Shown piece after piece: positions 32,438-40,699 of a DNA stretch of 48,995 nt. The notes under the pieces are model-generated. The model saw nothing but the letters and a program-made list of their open reading frames with translations, ran no database searches and had not been told where the DNA came from. The first letter of the stretch is position 1. Each line of letters opens with the position of its first letter. The translations under genes were made by a program, and so were the position numbers. The DNA is from Planococcus sp. APC 4015 (lineage in GTDB: Bacteria > Actinomycetota > Actinomycetes > Actinomycetales > Microbacteriaceae), in NCBI GenBank assembly GCA_030407505.1, contig JASDDH010000028.1, forward strand, positions 1 to 48,995, written 5' to 3'.

Positions 32438-33891
32438 GAGGTACCTCTCTTCACGGGGGTGGGTAGGAATTCGGAGCCGTCGGCGGTGTCGAGTCGCTCG
32501 CGGAACGCGGCGACGGTGCCCGGCCACAGCAGCGTCAGGCGCCCCGAACGCTCGTCGACGTACCAGTTGCGGCAGCCGCCGGTCAGCCAGGGGGTGGATG
32601 CCGCAGCGCGGTCGATCTCGCGGCCGTATGCGGCTTCGGCTGCGGGATCCACGCGCAGCACGCCGGTTCGCGCAGCGAGGGCGCGTGCGGTGTACCGCGC
32701 CTGCTCCTCGATCATGAGCACCGACGACGAGTGGCCGAGCGAGGCGTTGGGGCCGTTGATCACGAACAGGTTGGGGAACCCGCTGACCACCGTCGACCCG
32801 AACGACGTCATGCCCTGCGACCAGTGCTCGGCGAGCGTCTCGGTCTCGCCGCGCACGAGGTCGGCGTAGGGCTGGCGGGTCGAAGCGAAGCCGGTCGCGA
32901 GCACGAGCGCGTCGACCTCGTGCCGTGCGCCGCTCGCGGCGATGAGCGTCGACCCCTCGACCGATGCCAGGGCAGAGGCTTCGAGGCGCGCGCGTCCCGA
33001 GGACAGCGCGGGGTAGAACTCGTCCGACAGCAGCACGCGCTTGCACCCGAAGTCGTAGTCGGGGGTGAGTTCGCGGCGCAGCGCGGGGTCCGCGACCTGC
33101 GCCTCGAGGTGGGCGCGGGCGATCGCGACGGCGGATGCCGCGGCATCCGGATCACCCGAACGCGACGCGTACCGCGCTTCGCCCTCGACGTCGAGGGCCG
33201 CGCGCAGCTGAGCCAGCTCGTCGGGGTGCGCGGCGAACCGCGCACGATCGGCGTCGGTGTAGGCGAACGCTCCGCGCGGCACGATCCACGCGGGGCTGCG
33301 CTGGAAGAGGGTGACGCGAGCTGTGCGGGCGAGTTCGGGCACGAGCTGCACCGCCGACGCGCCGGTGCCCACGACGCCGACGCGCAGTCCGTCGAGCGCG
33401 GTCTCGTGATCCCACCGCGACGAGTGGAACAGGGGTCCGCTGAACGACTCGAGTCCGGGGATCGGGGGGATCGTCGGCTCGGTGAGTCGTCCGCACGCGA
33501 GCACCAGGGCGCTCGCTTCGATCTCGACCGGATCCGGTCCACCGACCCGGAGCGTCCAGCGCTCGGTGTCGGCGTCCCACTCTGCCCCGAGCAGCGGCGA
33601 CTCGAAGCGCGGCACGATGCCTTCGCTCGCGGCGACGCGCGCGAGGTAGCCGCGGATCTCGTCGCCGCGCGCGTACAGACCCGACCAGTCGGGATTGGGG
33701 TGCTCGGCGAAGCAGTACAGATGGCTCGGCACGTCGCACGCCACGCCCGGATACGTGTTCTCGCGCCAGGTTCCGCCGACGGATGCCGCGCGCTCCAGCA
33801 CGACCGACGACTCGATGCCCGCGCGGCGCAGCGCCATCGCCATGCCGATGCCGGCGAAGCCGGCGCCGACGACCGCGACCTCGACCCGCAT
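32434..33891 (-). CDS. Flavin-containing (Baeyer-Villiger-type) monooxygenase
   Basis: 485 residues. Two Rossmann motifs, GAGFAG (9-14, FAD) and GTGASA (NADPH), flank the BVMO fingerprint FSGPLFHSSRWD with F150, H156 and W160. GGTWRENTYPGVACDVPSHLY is also typical. Such enzymes insert oxygen next to a carbonyl or oxidise heteroatoms using NADPH and O2; the substrate is unknown. Its position is notable: it shares one base with the fbiC stop and four with the fgd start, so it is translated within the F420 operon although its own cofactor should be FAD, not F420. The C terminus (GGCRNWYVDERSGRLTLLWP) is family-like. Confidence 0.92.
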   Translation of the reverse strand: MRVEVAVVGAGFAGIGMAMALRRAGIESSVVLERAASVGGTWRENTYPGVACDVPSHLYCFAEHPNPDWSGLYARGDEIRGYLARVAASEGIVPRFESPLLGAEWDADTERWTLRVGGPDPVEIEASALVLACGRLTEPTIPPIPGLESFSGPLFHSSRWDHETALDGLRVGVVGTGASAVQLVPELARTARVTLFQRSPAWIVPRGAFAYTDADRARFAAHPDELAQLRAALDVEGEARYASRSGDPDAAASAVAIARAHLEAQVADPALRRELTPDYDFGCKRVLLSDEFYPALSSGRARLEASALASVEGSTLIAASGARHEVDALVLATGFASTRQPYADLVRGETETLAEHWSQGMTSFGSTVVSGFPNLFVINGPNASLGHSSSVLMIEEQARYTARALAARTGVLRVDPAAEAAYGREIDRAAASTPWLTGGCRNWYVDERSGRLTLLWPGTVAAFRERLDTADGSEFLPTPVKRGTS

Positions 33892-36365
33892 CACCGCAGC
33901 GCCGTCTTGCGGTCGGCCGGTGGCTCGCGGTAGTCGGTGGTGCGCTGCCGGAAGGGCCGGAAGAGACGAGCGGCGATCGCCGCCGCATCCTTCACCGGCA
34001 GCTCGAGGCCGTGCTCGATGCCCGCCGCGGGCTTGATCCGGCCGTCCAGCAGCGTGCCGCCGAGGTCGTCGCCGCCCGCGCGCAGGAGTTCGGCCGCGGC
34101 GTCGAGTCCGACGCGCGTCCACGGGATCTGGATGTGCGGGATGCTGCCGCTGAGCAACAGGCGCGAGACCGCCACCATCGCGCGGTGCTCGTCGAGCGGC
34201 GCACGCCCGGCGACCAGCGGCACGCCTCCGGCCGGGCCTGGCAGCGGGATCGGCACGAACTCCGTGAATCCGCCCCCGGTCGCTGAGTGCCCATCACCGG
34301 TCACCGAGCGCCGACCACCGGTCGCTGAGCTTGTCGAAGCGTCCTGGATCTCCCGCAGCCGGCGCAGATGCGCGATGCGCTCGCCCGCCGTCTCGACGTG
34401 ACCGTAGAACAGCACGCTCGTCGACCGGAACCCCGCGCGGTGCGCCGCCGAGATCGCCTCGATCCAGTCTTCGATCGGCATGTCGCTCGGCGCCACGAGC
34501 TCGCGCACCCGCTCGCTCAGCACCTTCACGCCGGTGCCCGGGACGGTGTCGACGCCGGCGTCGCGCAGCGCCGCCAGGGCGCCGTCGATGCCGAGGCCTG
34601 TGCGGTCGGCGAGATCGCGCACGTCCTGCGGTCGGTAGGCGTGCAGGTGGATGCCGGGGGTCGCCGTCTTGATCGCGTGGGCGATGTCGAGGTACGACTC
34701 CGGCTGCTCGCCCGGCGTGAGCAGGCCCTGGACGCACACCTCGGTCGCGCCGAGCTCCCACGCGTCCAGCGCGACGGAAGCGGCATCCGTCAGCGTGAAC
34801 TCGTCCTCGGCCGTGGCGTCGCCCCGGCGGAAGCCGGTCGAGGTGAGGTTGCGGTTGACGACGAGGCTCACGGCTTCGCCGACCGTGTACCGGCGCACGT
34901 CGTCTGCCGTCGCGGCGAGCGCCGCGAGGTCATCGCCGGTGGCGACCAGCAGGCGCTCCCAGTCGTCGTCGCCGAGCGCGAGGGGGTCGGATGCCGCGGC
35001 CTCGGCCAGTCGGCGCACCGAACCCGCCGACCCCAACGACCCCGCTGGCCCTGCCGAGTCCGCACGGTCTCGCCGAGACCGCACGTCCGGCGCGTCAACG
35101 GCGTGCGGCTTCGGCGAGGCCGCACGGTCTCGACGGGCCCGCGCCCAGCCGGTCGCGGGGTCGATCAGCGCGGCCACCGGCTCGCGCATCGCCGGATCGA
35201 CCCACGTCTCGGGGTCGAGGAGGTATTCGGGATGAGCGGTGAGGCGCTCCTCGAGCCGGAATCCGAGCGACGCGGTGCGGGCGGCCAGCTCGTCGATGTG
35301 CGGCCACGGGCGCTCGGGGTTGACGTGGTCGGCGGTGAGCGGCGACACCCCGCCCCAATCGTCGGCGCCGGCGCGCACGAGCAGGTCGAACTCGGCCGGG
35401 TCCGAGAGGTTGGGGGGCACCTGGATGCGCATGAGCGGTCCGAGCACGAGGCGGGCGACGGCCACCGCGGCGACGTACTCGAGCAGCACGGCATCGGGCG
35501 CACCCTGCATCGCCGTGCGCGGCTTGGCGCGGAAGTTCTGCACGATGACTTCCTGGATGTGGCCGTGCCTCTCGTGCGACGCCCGCAGCTCGATCAGCGA
35601 CTCGGCGCGGTCGTGCAGGGTCTCGCCGATGCCGACCAGGATGCCCGTCGTGAACGGCACGCGCGCGCGTCCGGCGTCGTCGATCACCGTGAGCCGCAGC
35701 GCCGGGTCCTTATCCGGTGAGCCGAAGTGCACCTGTCCGGGCTCCTCGTAGAGCCGTCGCGAGGTGGTCTCGAGCATCATGCCCATCGACGGCGCGGTCG
35801 GGCGCAGCGCGACAAGCTCGTCGTGCGTCATGACTCCCGGGTTGAGGTGGGCGAGCAGGCCCGTCTCGGCCGTGATCAGCCGCGCCATCGCGCCGACGTA
35901 GTCGAGGGTCGACGCGTAGCCGTGGTCGTCGAGCCAGGTGCGCGCTTCGGGCCAGCGGTCTTCGGGTCGGTCGCCGAGCGTGAGCAGCGCCTCTTTGCAC
36001 CCGGCCGCGGCGCCCTGGCGCGCGACGGCGAGCACCTGCTCGGGGGTCATGTAGACAGGCTTGTTCATCTTCAGCAGCTGGCCGGGTGTGTCCACGAAGA
36101 TGCAGTAGTGGCAGCGGTCCCGGCACAGGGTCGTGAGCGGGATGAACACCTTGCGCGAGTAGGTCATGACGCCTGCGCGACCGGATGCCGCGCCCCCGGC
36201 ATCCCGAACCGCACTTGCTGCGGCGAGAAGACGCTCGAGATCCGCGCCGGTCGCGGCCAGCAGCGTCGCGGCGTCGGCGACCTCGAGTCGCGCGCCCGCC
36301 TCGGCGCGCGACAGAGCGGCCGCCATGGCAGCGGGCCGGGTCTCCGCCTCATCGAGCAGGGTCAC
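33891..36365 (-). CDS. fbiC: FO synthase FbiC (CofG-CofH fusion); CofH half lacks the radical-SAM cysteines
   Basis: 824 residues in the fused CofG-CofH arrangement of actinobacteria. The CofG half is intact, with C81, C85 and C88 in CRDRCHYCIFVDTPGQL. The CofH half follows its family (VNRNL, GATEVCVQGL, YGHVETAGERIAHLRRLREI, SIPHIQIPWTRVGLDAA), but the CxxxCxxC segment after NRN is absent: residues 504-516 read NRNLTSTGFRRGD, and the only cysteine in this half is C544. Without a cluster CofH chemistry should fail, so FO synthesis by this protein alone is doubtful. Repeat-derived insertions occur in the linker and near residues 675-697. The GTG start has AAGACT six bases upstream. It is the first gene of the F420 operon. 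Confidence 0.92.
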   Translation of the reverse strand: MTLLDEAETRPAAMAAALSRAEAGARLEVADAATLLAATGADLERLLAAASAVRDAGGAASGRAGVMTYSRKVFIPLTTLCRDRCHYCIFVDTPGQLLKMNKPVYMTPEQVLAVARQGAAAGCKEALLTLGDRPEDRWPEARTWLDDHGYASTLDYVGAMARLITAETGLLAHLNPGVMTHDELVALRPTAPSMGMMLETTSRRLYEEPGQVHFGSPDKDPALRLTVIDDAGRARVPFTTGILVGIGETLHDRAESLIELRASHERHGHIQEVIVQNFRAKPRTAMQGAPDAVLLEYVAAVAVARLVLGPLMRIQVPPNLSDPAEFDLLVRAGADDWGGVSPLTADHVNPERPWPHIDELAARTASLGFRLEERLTAHPEYLLDPETWVDPAMREPVAALIDPATGWARARRDRAASPKPHAVDAPDVRSRRDRADSAGPAGSLGSAGSVRRLAEAAASDPLALGDDDWERLLVATGDDLAALAATADDVRRYTVGEAVSLVVNRNLTSTGFRRGDATAEDEFTLTDAASVALDAWELGATEVCVQGLLTPGEQPESYLDIAHAIKTATPGIHLHAYRPQDVRDLADRTGLGIDGALAALRDAGVDTVPGTGVKVLSERVRELVAPSDMPIEDWIEAISAAHRAGFRSTSVLFYGHVETAGERIAHLRRLREIQDASTSSATGGRRSVTGDGHSATGGGFTEFVPIPLPGPAGGVPLVAGRAPLDEHRAMVAVSRLLLSGSIPHIQIPWTRVGLDAAAELLRAGGDDLGGTLLDGRIKPAAGIEHGLELPVKDAAAIAARLFRPFRQRTTDYREPPADRKTALR
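34276..34340 (-). repeat. 21-bp tandem repeat, in frame inside the CofH domain of fbiC
   Basis: CCGGTCGCTGAG or a one- to two-base variant starts at 34276, 34297 and 34318, an exact 21-bp period. In the protein it appears as SATGGRR-SVTGDGH-SATGGG. The third unit continues as CTTGTCGAAGC, the word shared with the fgd 5' end. The flanks (EIQD before and GGFTEF after) are normally adjacent in FbiC, so this is an insertion of about 20 residues. Confidence 0.75.
35060..35132. repeat. CCGCACGGTCTCG repeats in the CofG-CofH linker of fbiC
   Basis: A 13-bp direct repeat CCGCACGGTCTCG is at 35060-35072 and 35120-35132, 60 bp apart. The inverted word CGAGACCGCACG directly follows the first copy, making GGTCTCG-C-CGAGACC a palindrome. 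The words GAGACC/GGTCTC resemble the nested-hairpin elements at 8058 and 22385. The protein here is an Arg/Ala/Ser-rich linker. Confidence 0.5.
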
Positions 36366-36371
36366 CGCTCA

Positions 36372-36463
36372 AGTCTTGCATCGAGCGCGGGCCGCGTGGG
36401 TCGCCGATCGTTGCCCCACTGTAAGCAAACAGTCCCATCCGAGGTCACGGGCGCTGGCAGACT
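36372..36463. promoter_or_regulatory. Candidate divergent -10 boxes for the fbiC operon and the downstream plus-strand gene
   Basis: AAGACT (36377-36372, minus strand) is six bases from the fbiC GTG. CAGACT (36458-36463, plus strand) is seven bases from the ATG at 36471. Both are weaker than the other leaderless boxes. No regulator palindrome stands out in the 105-bp gap. Confidence 0.35.
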
Positions 36464-36470
36464 GGGGGGC

Positions 36471-36935
36471 ATGGTCACCCTTCTGCTCGATTCGACGCGA
36501 CTCGAGATCGCGCTGTCGGGAGCCGAGCGGGCGCTGGCATTCCACCGGGGGAATGTCTTCGTCGAGCGCACGCAGATCTCCAAGGTGCAGCTCACCGACG
36601 ACGCGTGGAACTGGCTTCGGGGTGTGGCGAGCCCCGGCACCCACCTGCGCGGCGTCGTCGCCATGGGCACCTGGAAGTCGACGGGCGCCGCCGACTTCGT
36701 GATCGTCCGTCGTCACCGGCCGGGGGTCGTGATCGACCTCGACGGTCACGACGACTTCGAGCGGATCATCCTCACGACGCGCCACGGCCTCGAACTCGTG
36801 CAGGCGCTCCGGCTCGATGACGTGTCGTCAGTCGCGGCCGACGTGGTCGACATCGCCACGGGCACGATCCCGGTGCAGGATGCCGCGAAGCCCGCGCGCC
36901 CCGCGAAGGCGCCTCGTCCCGCTCCTGCCACCTGA
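36471..36935 (+). CDS. Conserved hypothetical protein (possible PH-like fold)
   Basis: 154 residues. The core is built of alternating short strands with conserved-looking motifs: LEIALSGAERALAFHRGNVFV, DDAWNWLRGVASPGTHLRG, VAMGTWKSTGAADFVIVRR and GVVIDLDGHDDFERIILTTRH. These resemble small bacterial pleckstrin-homology-like proteins, but I cannot name a family with confidence. The C terminus is a Pro/Ala/Lys tail. It stands alone between the fbiC operon and a convergent ABC transporter gene, whose stop is four bases away. Confidence 0.75.
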   Translation: MVTLLLDSTRLEIALSGAERALAFHRGNVFVERTQISKVQLTDDAWNWLRGVASPGTHLRGVVAMGTWKSTGAADFVIVRRHRPGVVIDLDGHDDFERIILTTRHGLELVQALRLDDVSSVAADVVDIATGTIPVQDAAKPARPAKAPRPAPAT

Positions 36936-36938
36936 GGC

Positions 36939-37754
36939 TCAGCTGACGTCGCGGCGCCATGTCGTCAGGTAGCCGAGCGCGAGCAGCACGGCCGCGTAGG
37001 CGAGCAGCACGAGACCGGCTGCCCACCACGACAGCGAGCTGCCGGTCGATGCCGCGAGGGTGAAGATGCTCGTGCCGACGAGGCTGTCGCTCGCGGCGCC
37101 CGGCAGGAACCGGACGGCGTCGGAGAGCCCGTCGATGAACCCGGCCGCCGTGCGGACGATGGGCTCGATGAACTGGGTGAAGACCAGCACGCCGACGATC
37201 GCACCGACCTGGTTGCGCACGAGCGCCCCGACGCCGATCCCGATCAGCACCCACAGCACGTACGACAGCAGCATGCGTCCGAGCATCGCCCAGGTGTCGG
37301 GCGAGGTCAGCTCGGTCTCGAGTCCGAATCCCGCGAGGAACGCCGACGACGGGCCGACGGCGGCCACGATGCCCACGATGCCGTAGAGCAGGCCGAGGAA
37401 CGCCCCGACGAGCAGCTTCGCGCCCAGCACGATCCCGCGGCGCGGCGTCGCGAGGAACGTCGAGGTGAGGGTCTTGTGGCGGAACTCCGACGTCACGATG
37501 AGCGTGCCGATCAGCAGGGGGAAGACATAGCCCACGCTCGTCGCCGAGCTGTAGAGCAGGCCCGGAAGGTCCTCCGGCGCGAGCACCGGCCCCTGCCCTG
37601 TTCCGAAGGCACCGGTCGTCGACCCGCCGAGGGCGAATCCCAGCGCGGATGCCGTGAATCCGACGTACGCGACGAGGATCACGCCCAGCAGCCACCACAT
37701 CGACGTCGTGAACTGCTTCGTCGACTCCGCCCGAGTCGCGGCGACGAGGCTCAT
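36939..37754 (-). CDS. ABC-2 type transporter permease
   Basis: 271 residues with about six membrane helices. It begins with a cytoplasmic N terminus (AATRAESTKQFTTSMWWLLG) typical of ABC-2 permeases that pair with lantibiotic/bacitracin-type ATPases. SEFRHKTLTSTFLATPRR is the usual loop after helix 2. The ATG overlaps the ATPase stop by four bases (ATGA), so the two form one exporter. The substrate is unknown; antimicrobial peptide or drug export is the common role of such pairs. Confidence 0.88.
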   Translation of the reverse strand: MSLVAATRAESTKQFTTSMWWLLGVILVAYVGFTASALGFALGGSTTGAFGTGQGPVLAPEDLPGLLYSSATSVGYVFPLLIGTLIVTSEFRHKTLTSTFLATPRRGIVLGAKLLVGAFLGLLYGIVGIVAAVGPSSAFLAGFGLETELTSPDTWAMLGRMLLSYVLWVLIGIGVGALVRNQVGAIVGVLVFTQFIEPIVRTAAGFIDGLSDAVRFLPGAASDSLVGTSIFTLAASTGSSLSWWAAGLVLLAYAAVLLALGYLTTWRRDVS

Positions 37755-38689
37755 CGCGTCTCTCCTGAATCCGTCACGAGGGCGCTCGCATGCACCCGCT
37801 GGCCGTTGACGAGCTCCAGGAACACTTCCTCGAGCGCGGGACCCCGTCTCTGCAGGGACGACAGGGCGATGCCTGCATCGGCGGCGAGGCGTCCGACTTC
37901 CGTCCCGTCGAGGCCGCGCACCGTGATGCCCGAGCGGAGGATCTCGAACGGCACGTCGGCGGCGGAGAGCGCGTCCGCGAGCGCACCGCGGTCGGGCGCG
38001 TCCACGACGGTGGCGTACTCGGTGGGATCCACGAGGTCTTCGAGCTCGCCCTGGAACACCACATGCCCGCGGGAGAGCACCACGAGCGCGTCGACGGTCT
38101 GCTGCACCTCGGCGAGCATGTGCGACGAGACCAGCACGGTGCGTCCTTCCTGCGCGAGCTGGCGGAGGAACTCGCGCAGCCACCGGATGCCCTCGGGGTC
38201 GAGGCCGTTGGCCGGCTCGTCGAGCACGAGGACGCCCGGGTCGCCGAGCAGGGCATAGGCGAGCCCGAGTCGCTGGCGCATGCCGAGAGAGAATCCGCCG
38301 ATCTTGCGGCCCGCGGCATCCGCCAATCCGACGAGACCCAGCACGTCGTCGACCCGGTCGATGCCGATGCCCGCCGCCTGCGCGTAGACGCGCAGGTGGT
38401 TGGCGGCCGTCCGTCCCGGGTGGAAGCTGGATGCCTCGAGCACGGCGCCCACGGTCTGGAGCGGGTGCGAGAGCTCGGCGTACCGGAGCCCCCCGATCGT
38501 CGCGGAGCCGCTGGTCGCACCGATCAGGCCCAGCAGGATGCGCAGCGTCGTGGTCTTGCCCGCCCCGTTGGGCCCCAGGAACCCGGTCACGCGGCCGGGT
38601 TCGACGCGGGCGGTCACGCCCGCGACCGCCGTGACGGCGCCGAAGCGCTTGGTCACGCCGGAGAAATCCAGCACCAGTCCGTCCGCCAT
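37751..38689 (-). CDS. ABC transporter ATP-binding protein (bacitracin/drug exporter type)
   Basis: 312 residues. Walker A is FLGPNGAGKTT, the signature reads GFSLGMRQR in place of LSGGQ (usual for this subfamily), Walker B is VLVLDEPANGLDPEG, and the H-loop is VSSHML. About 90 C-terminal residues extend beyond the nucleotide domain, ending near FLELVNGQRVHASAL. It drives the coupled permease. The ATG 38689 is preceded by GGAGGG at a suitable distance. It is divergent from the hydrolase operon. Confidence 0.9.
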   Translation of the reverse strand: MADGLVLDFSGVTKRFGAVTAVAGVTARVEPGRVTGFLGPNGAGKTTTLRILLGLIGATSGSATIGGLRYAELSHPLQTVGAVLEASSFHPGRTAANHLRVYAQAAGIGIDRVDDVLGLVGLADAAGRKIGGFSLGMRQRLGLAYALLGDPGVLVLDEPANGLDPEGIRWLREFLRQLAQEGRTVLVSSHMLAEVQQTVDALVVLSRGHVVFQGELEDLVDPTEYATVVDAPDRGALADALSAADVPFEILRSGITVRGLDGTEVGRLAADAGIALSSLQRRGPALEEVFLELVNGQRVHASALVTDSGETR

Positions 38690-38788
38690 GCCGCGCCCTC
38701 CGTCGCCGTCCGCTGCGCCCATCTTGGCCGATATCGCCCCTCGCCCGCAGATCGGCGGTCGCGGAGCCGCCTCGCAACGACGGGCGGG

Positions 38789-38794
38789 TAGCCT
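38789..38794 (+). promoter_or_regulatory. Leaderless -10 box for the hydrolase/J-domain operon
   Basis: TAGCCT, seven bases, then the GTG at 38802; no Shine-Dalgarno sequence. Confidence 0.55.
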
Positions 38795-38801
38795 TGCGAG
38801 C

Positions 38802-39863
38802 GTGAGTGAAGCACCCGAGCAGCCCGTCCTGGTGCGCACCGACGGCGGCCTGGCGAGGCTGACGCTCAACCGCCCGAGGACGATCAATGCGCTCGGACCC
38901 GACATGGTCGCGATCATCGCCGACGCCCTCGACGCGTGGGAGGACGACAGCGACATCGAGGTCGTCCTGCTCGACGGCGCCGGCGAGCGCGGGCTCTGCG
39001 CGGGCGGCGACGTGCGAGGTCTGGCGGCGCAGGTGGCGGCGGGTCGCTCCGACGACGCGGCGGAGTTCTTCCGCGCCGAGTACGCGCTCAACGCGCGCAT
39101 CGCCGAGTACCCGAAGCCGTTCGTGGCCTTCGCCGACGGCATCACGATGGGCGGCGGCATCGGTCTGGCCGGTCACGCGGCGATTCGCATCGTGACCGAG
39201 CGCTCGAAGCTCGCAATGCCCGAGACCCGCATCGGGTTCACCCCGGACGTCGGCGGCTCGCGCCTGCTCGGTCGTGCGCCGGGCCGCCTCGGCGAGTACC
39301 TGGGCCTCACGGGCGCAGTCATGGACGCGTCGGATGCCGTCTACGCCGGCTTCGCCGACCACGTCGTTCCGGTGGCGAACCTCGACGGCCTGCGCGACGC
39401 CCTCGAGACCCGCGCCGATCCGTCGAGCACGGCCGAGCTCGTGCTGCTGTTCGACGAGACGCCACCGCCGTCCCGGCTCGAGGCCGCACGCGAATGGATC
39501 GACGACGCCTTCTCCGCCGAGTCCGTCCAGGCGATCATCGACCGCCTGCGCGCGCGTCCCGAGCCGGATGCCGCCGCCACCGCCGACGCGCTCGGCGCGC
39601 TCTCGCCCACCGGCCTCACCGTGACGCTGGCCTCGGTGCGGCGTGCGCGAGAGGTGCCGGATCTGCGGGCCGCACTCGCGCGGGAGTACGCCCTCGTGAT
39701 GTGGTTCGCCGAGACGCAGCCCGACCTCGTCGAAGGCATCCGCGCCCAGGTGATCGACAAGGACCGCTCCCCGCGCTGGTCGCCGGCCTCGCTCGCCGAC
39801 GTCGCGCCCGACATCGCCGACACCGCGCTGGCATACACGCCGCGCGTGCCGCTCTGGTCATGA
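38802..39863 (+). CDS. 3-hydroxyisobutyryl-CoA hydrolase (HIBCH-like, crotonase fold)
   Basis: 353 residues, longer than enoyl-CoA hydratases and of HIBCH length. GGLARLTLNRPRTINALGPDM, GERGLCAGGDVRGLA and GITMGGGIGLAGHAAIRI lead to KLAMPETRIGFTPDVGGSRLL, where E141 and D149 are the hydrolase acidic residues. It would release 3-hydroxyisobutyrate from its CoA ester in valine catabolism. No other valine-catabolic gene is adjacent; instead the stop overlaps the next membrane-protein gene (ATGA). Confidence 0.88.
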   Translation: MSEAPEQPVLVRTDGGLARLTLNRPRTINALGPDMVAIIADALDAWEDDSDIEVVLLDGAGERGLCAGGDVRGLAAQVAAGRSDDAAEFFRAEYALNARIAEYPKPFVAFADGITMGGGIGLAGHAAIRIVTERSKLAMPETRIGFTPDVGGSRLLGRAPGRLGEYLGLTGAVMDASDAVYAGFADHVVPVANLDGLRDALETRADPSSTAELVLLFDETPPPSRLEAAREWIDDAFSAESVQAIIDRLRARPEPDAAATADALGALSPTGLTVTLASVRRAREVPDLRAALAREYALVMWFAETQPDLVEGIRAQVIDKDRSPRWSPASLADVAPDIADTALAYTPRVPLWS

Positions 39864-40699
39864 GCGCCGGGGCCGCGCCGCCGCGCCGTCGTCGGGCGTA
39901 CTCGATCGGCGTGGCGGTCGACTGGTTCTTCTTCGTCTTCGCGGGCGCCGCGGCGATCTGGCTCGCCTACCTCAGCTTCACCGAGACGTTCCGTGTGGGC
40001 TGGTGGGGCATCCCGTTCGCCGTCGCTTTCTGGCTGCTGCTGGCCTATCTCGTGCTGCCGCGGCTGCACCGGATCCTCACCACGGTGTACGTGCCCGAGT
40101 ACTTCATCGGCCGGGCGCGCACGAGCGATGGGCTCCTGGGGGATCCCGTCAACCTCGCGTTCCTCGGGACCGCCGAGCAGATCGAGCAGGCGATGCAGGC
40201 CGCCCGCTGGACCAAGGCCGACGCGGTGACGCTCGCGTCGTCGGTGCGCATCGTCACATCGACGATGCGGCGGCGCAGCTACCACGAGGCTCCCGTCAGT
40301 CCGCTGTTCCTGTTCGGGCGCCAGCAGGACTTCGCCTACCAGCAGGAGGTCGACGGCAACCCCGCCCAGCGCCACCATGTCCGGTTCTGGCGATGCCCCG
40401 ACGACTGGCTGCTGCCGGGTGGCCGCCGGGTCGACTGGGTGGCTGCCGGCACGTTCGACACGAGCGTGGGGCTCTCGCTGTTCACCCTGCAGGTCACCCA
40501 CCGCATCGACGCCGACACCGACGTCGAGCGCGACCACATCGTGGCCACGGTCACCGGCGCCGATGCGCGGGTCGTCGTCGACGTCATCGAGGACTTCTCC
40601 ACGGGCTATCACGCGCGCAACGGCGGAGGGGACAGCATCCGCACCGACGGAGACCTGCCGATCGTCGACGTGCGCGCGCTCTCGGGGGTGGCGTCGTGA
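39860..40699 (+). CDS. LssY_C-like domain membrane protein
   Basis: 279 residues. Two N-terminal membrane helices (GVAVDWFFFVFAGAAAIWLAYL and GIPFAVAFWLLLAYLVL) are followed by a soluble domain of about 200 residues. That domain has DPVNLAFLGTAEQIEQAMQAARWTKAD and SPLFLFGRQQDFAYQQEVDGNPAQRHHVRFW, as in LssY C-terminal domain proteins (PF14067). The function is unknown. It is translationally coupled on both sides by four-base overlaps. Confidence 0.82.
   Translation: MSAGAAPPRRRRAYSIGVAVDWFFFVFAGAAAIWLAYLSFTETFRVGWWGIPFAVAFWLLLAYLVLPRLHRILTTVYVPEYFIGRARTSDGLLGDPVNLAFLGTAEQIEQAMQAARWTKADAVTLASSVRIVTSTMRRRSYHEAPVSPLFLFGRQQDFAYQQEVDGNPAQRHHVRFWRCPDDWLLPGGRRVDWVAAGTFDTSVGLSLFTLQVTHRIDADTDVERDHIVATVTGADARVVVDVIEDFSTGYHARNGGGDSIRTDGDLPIVDVRALSGVAS

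Noticed and set aside
34780..34870. A frameshift explaining the missing CofH cysteines
   Set aside because: The reading frame is continuous and family-like residues lie on both sides; neighbouring frames do not show a CxxxCxxC in this stretch.
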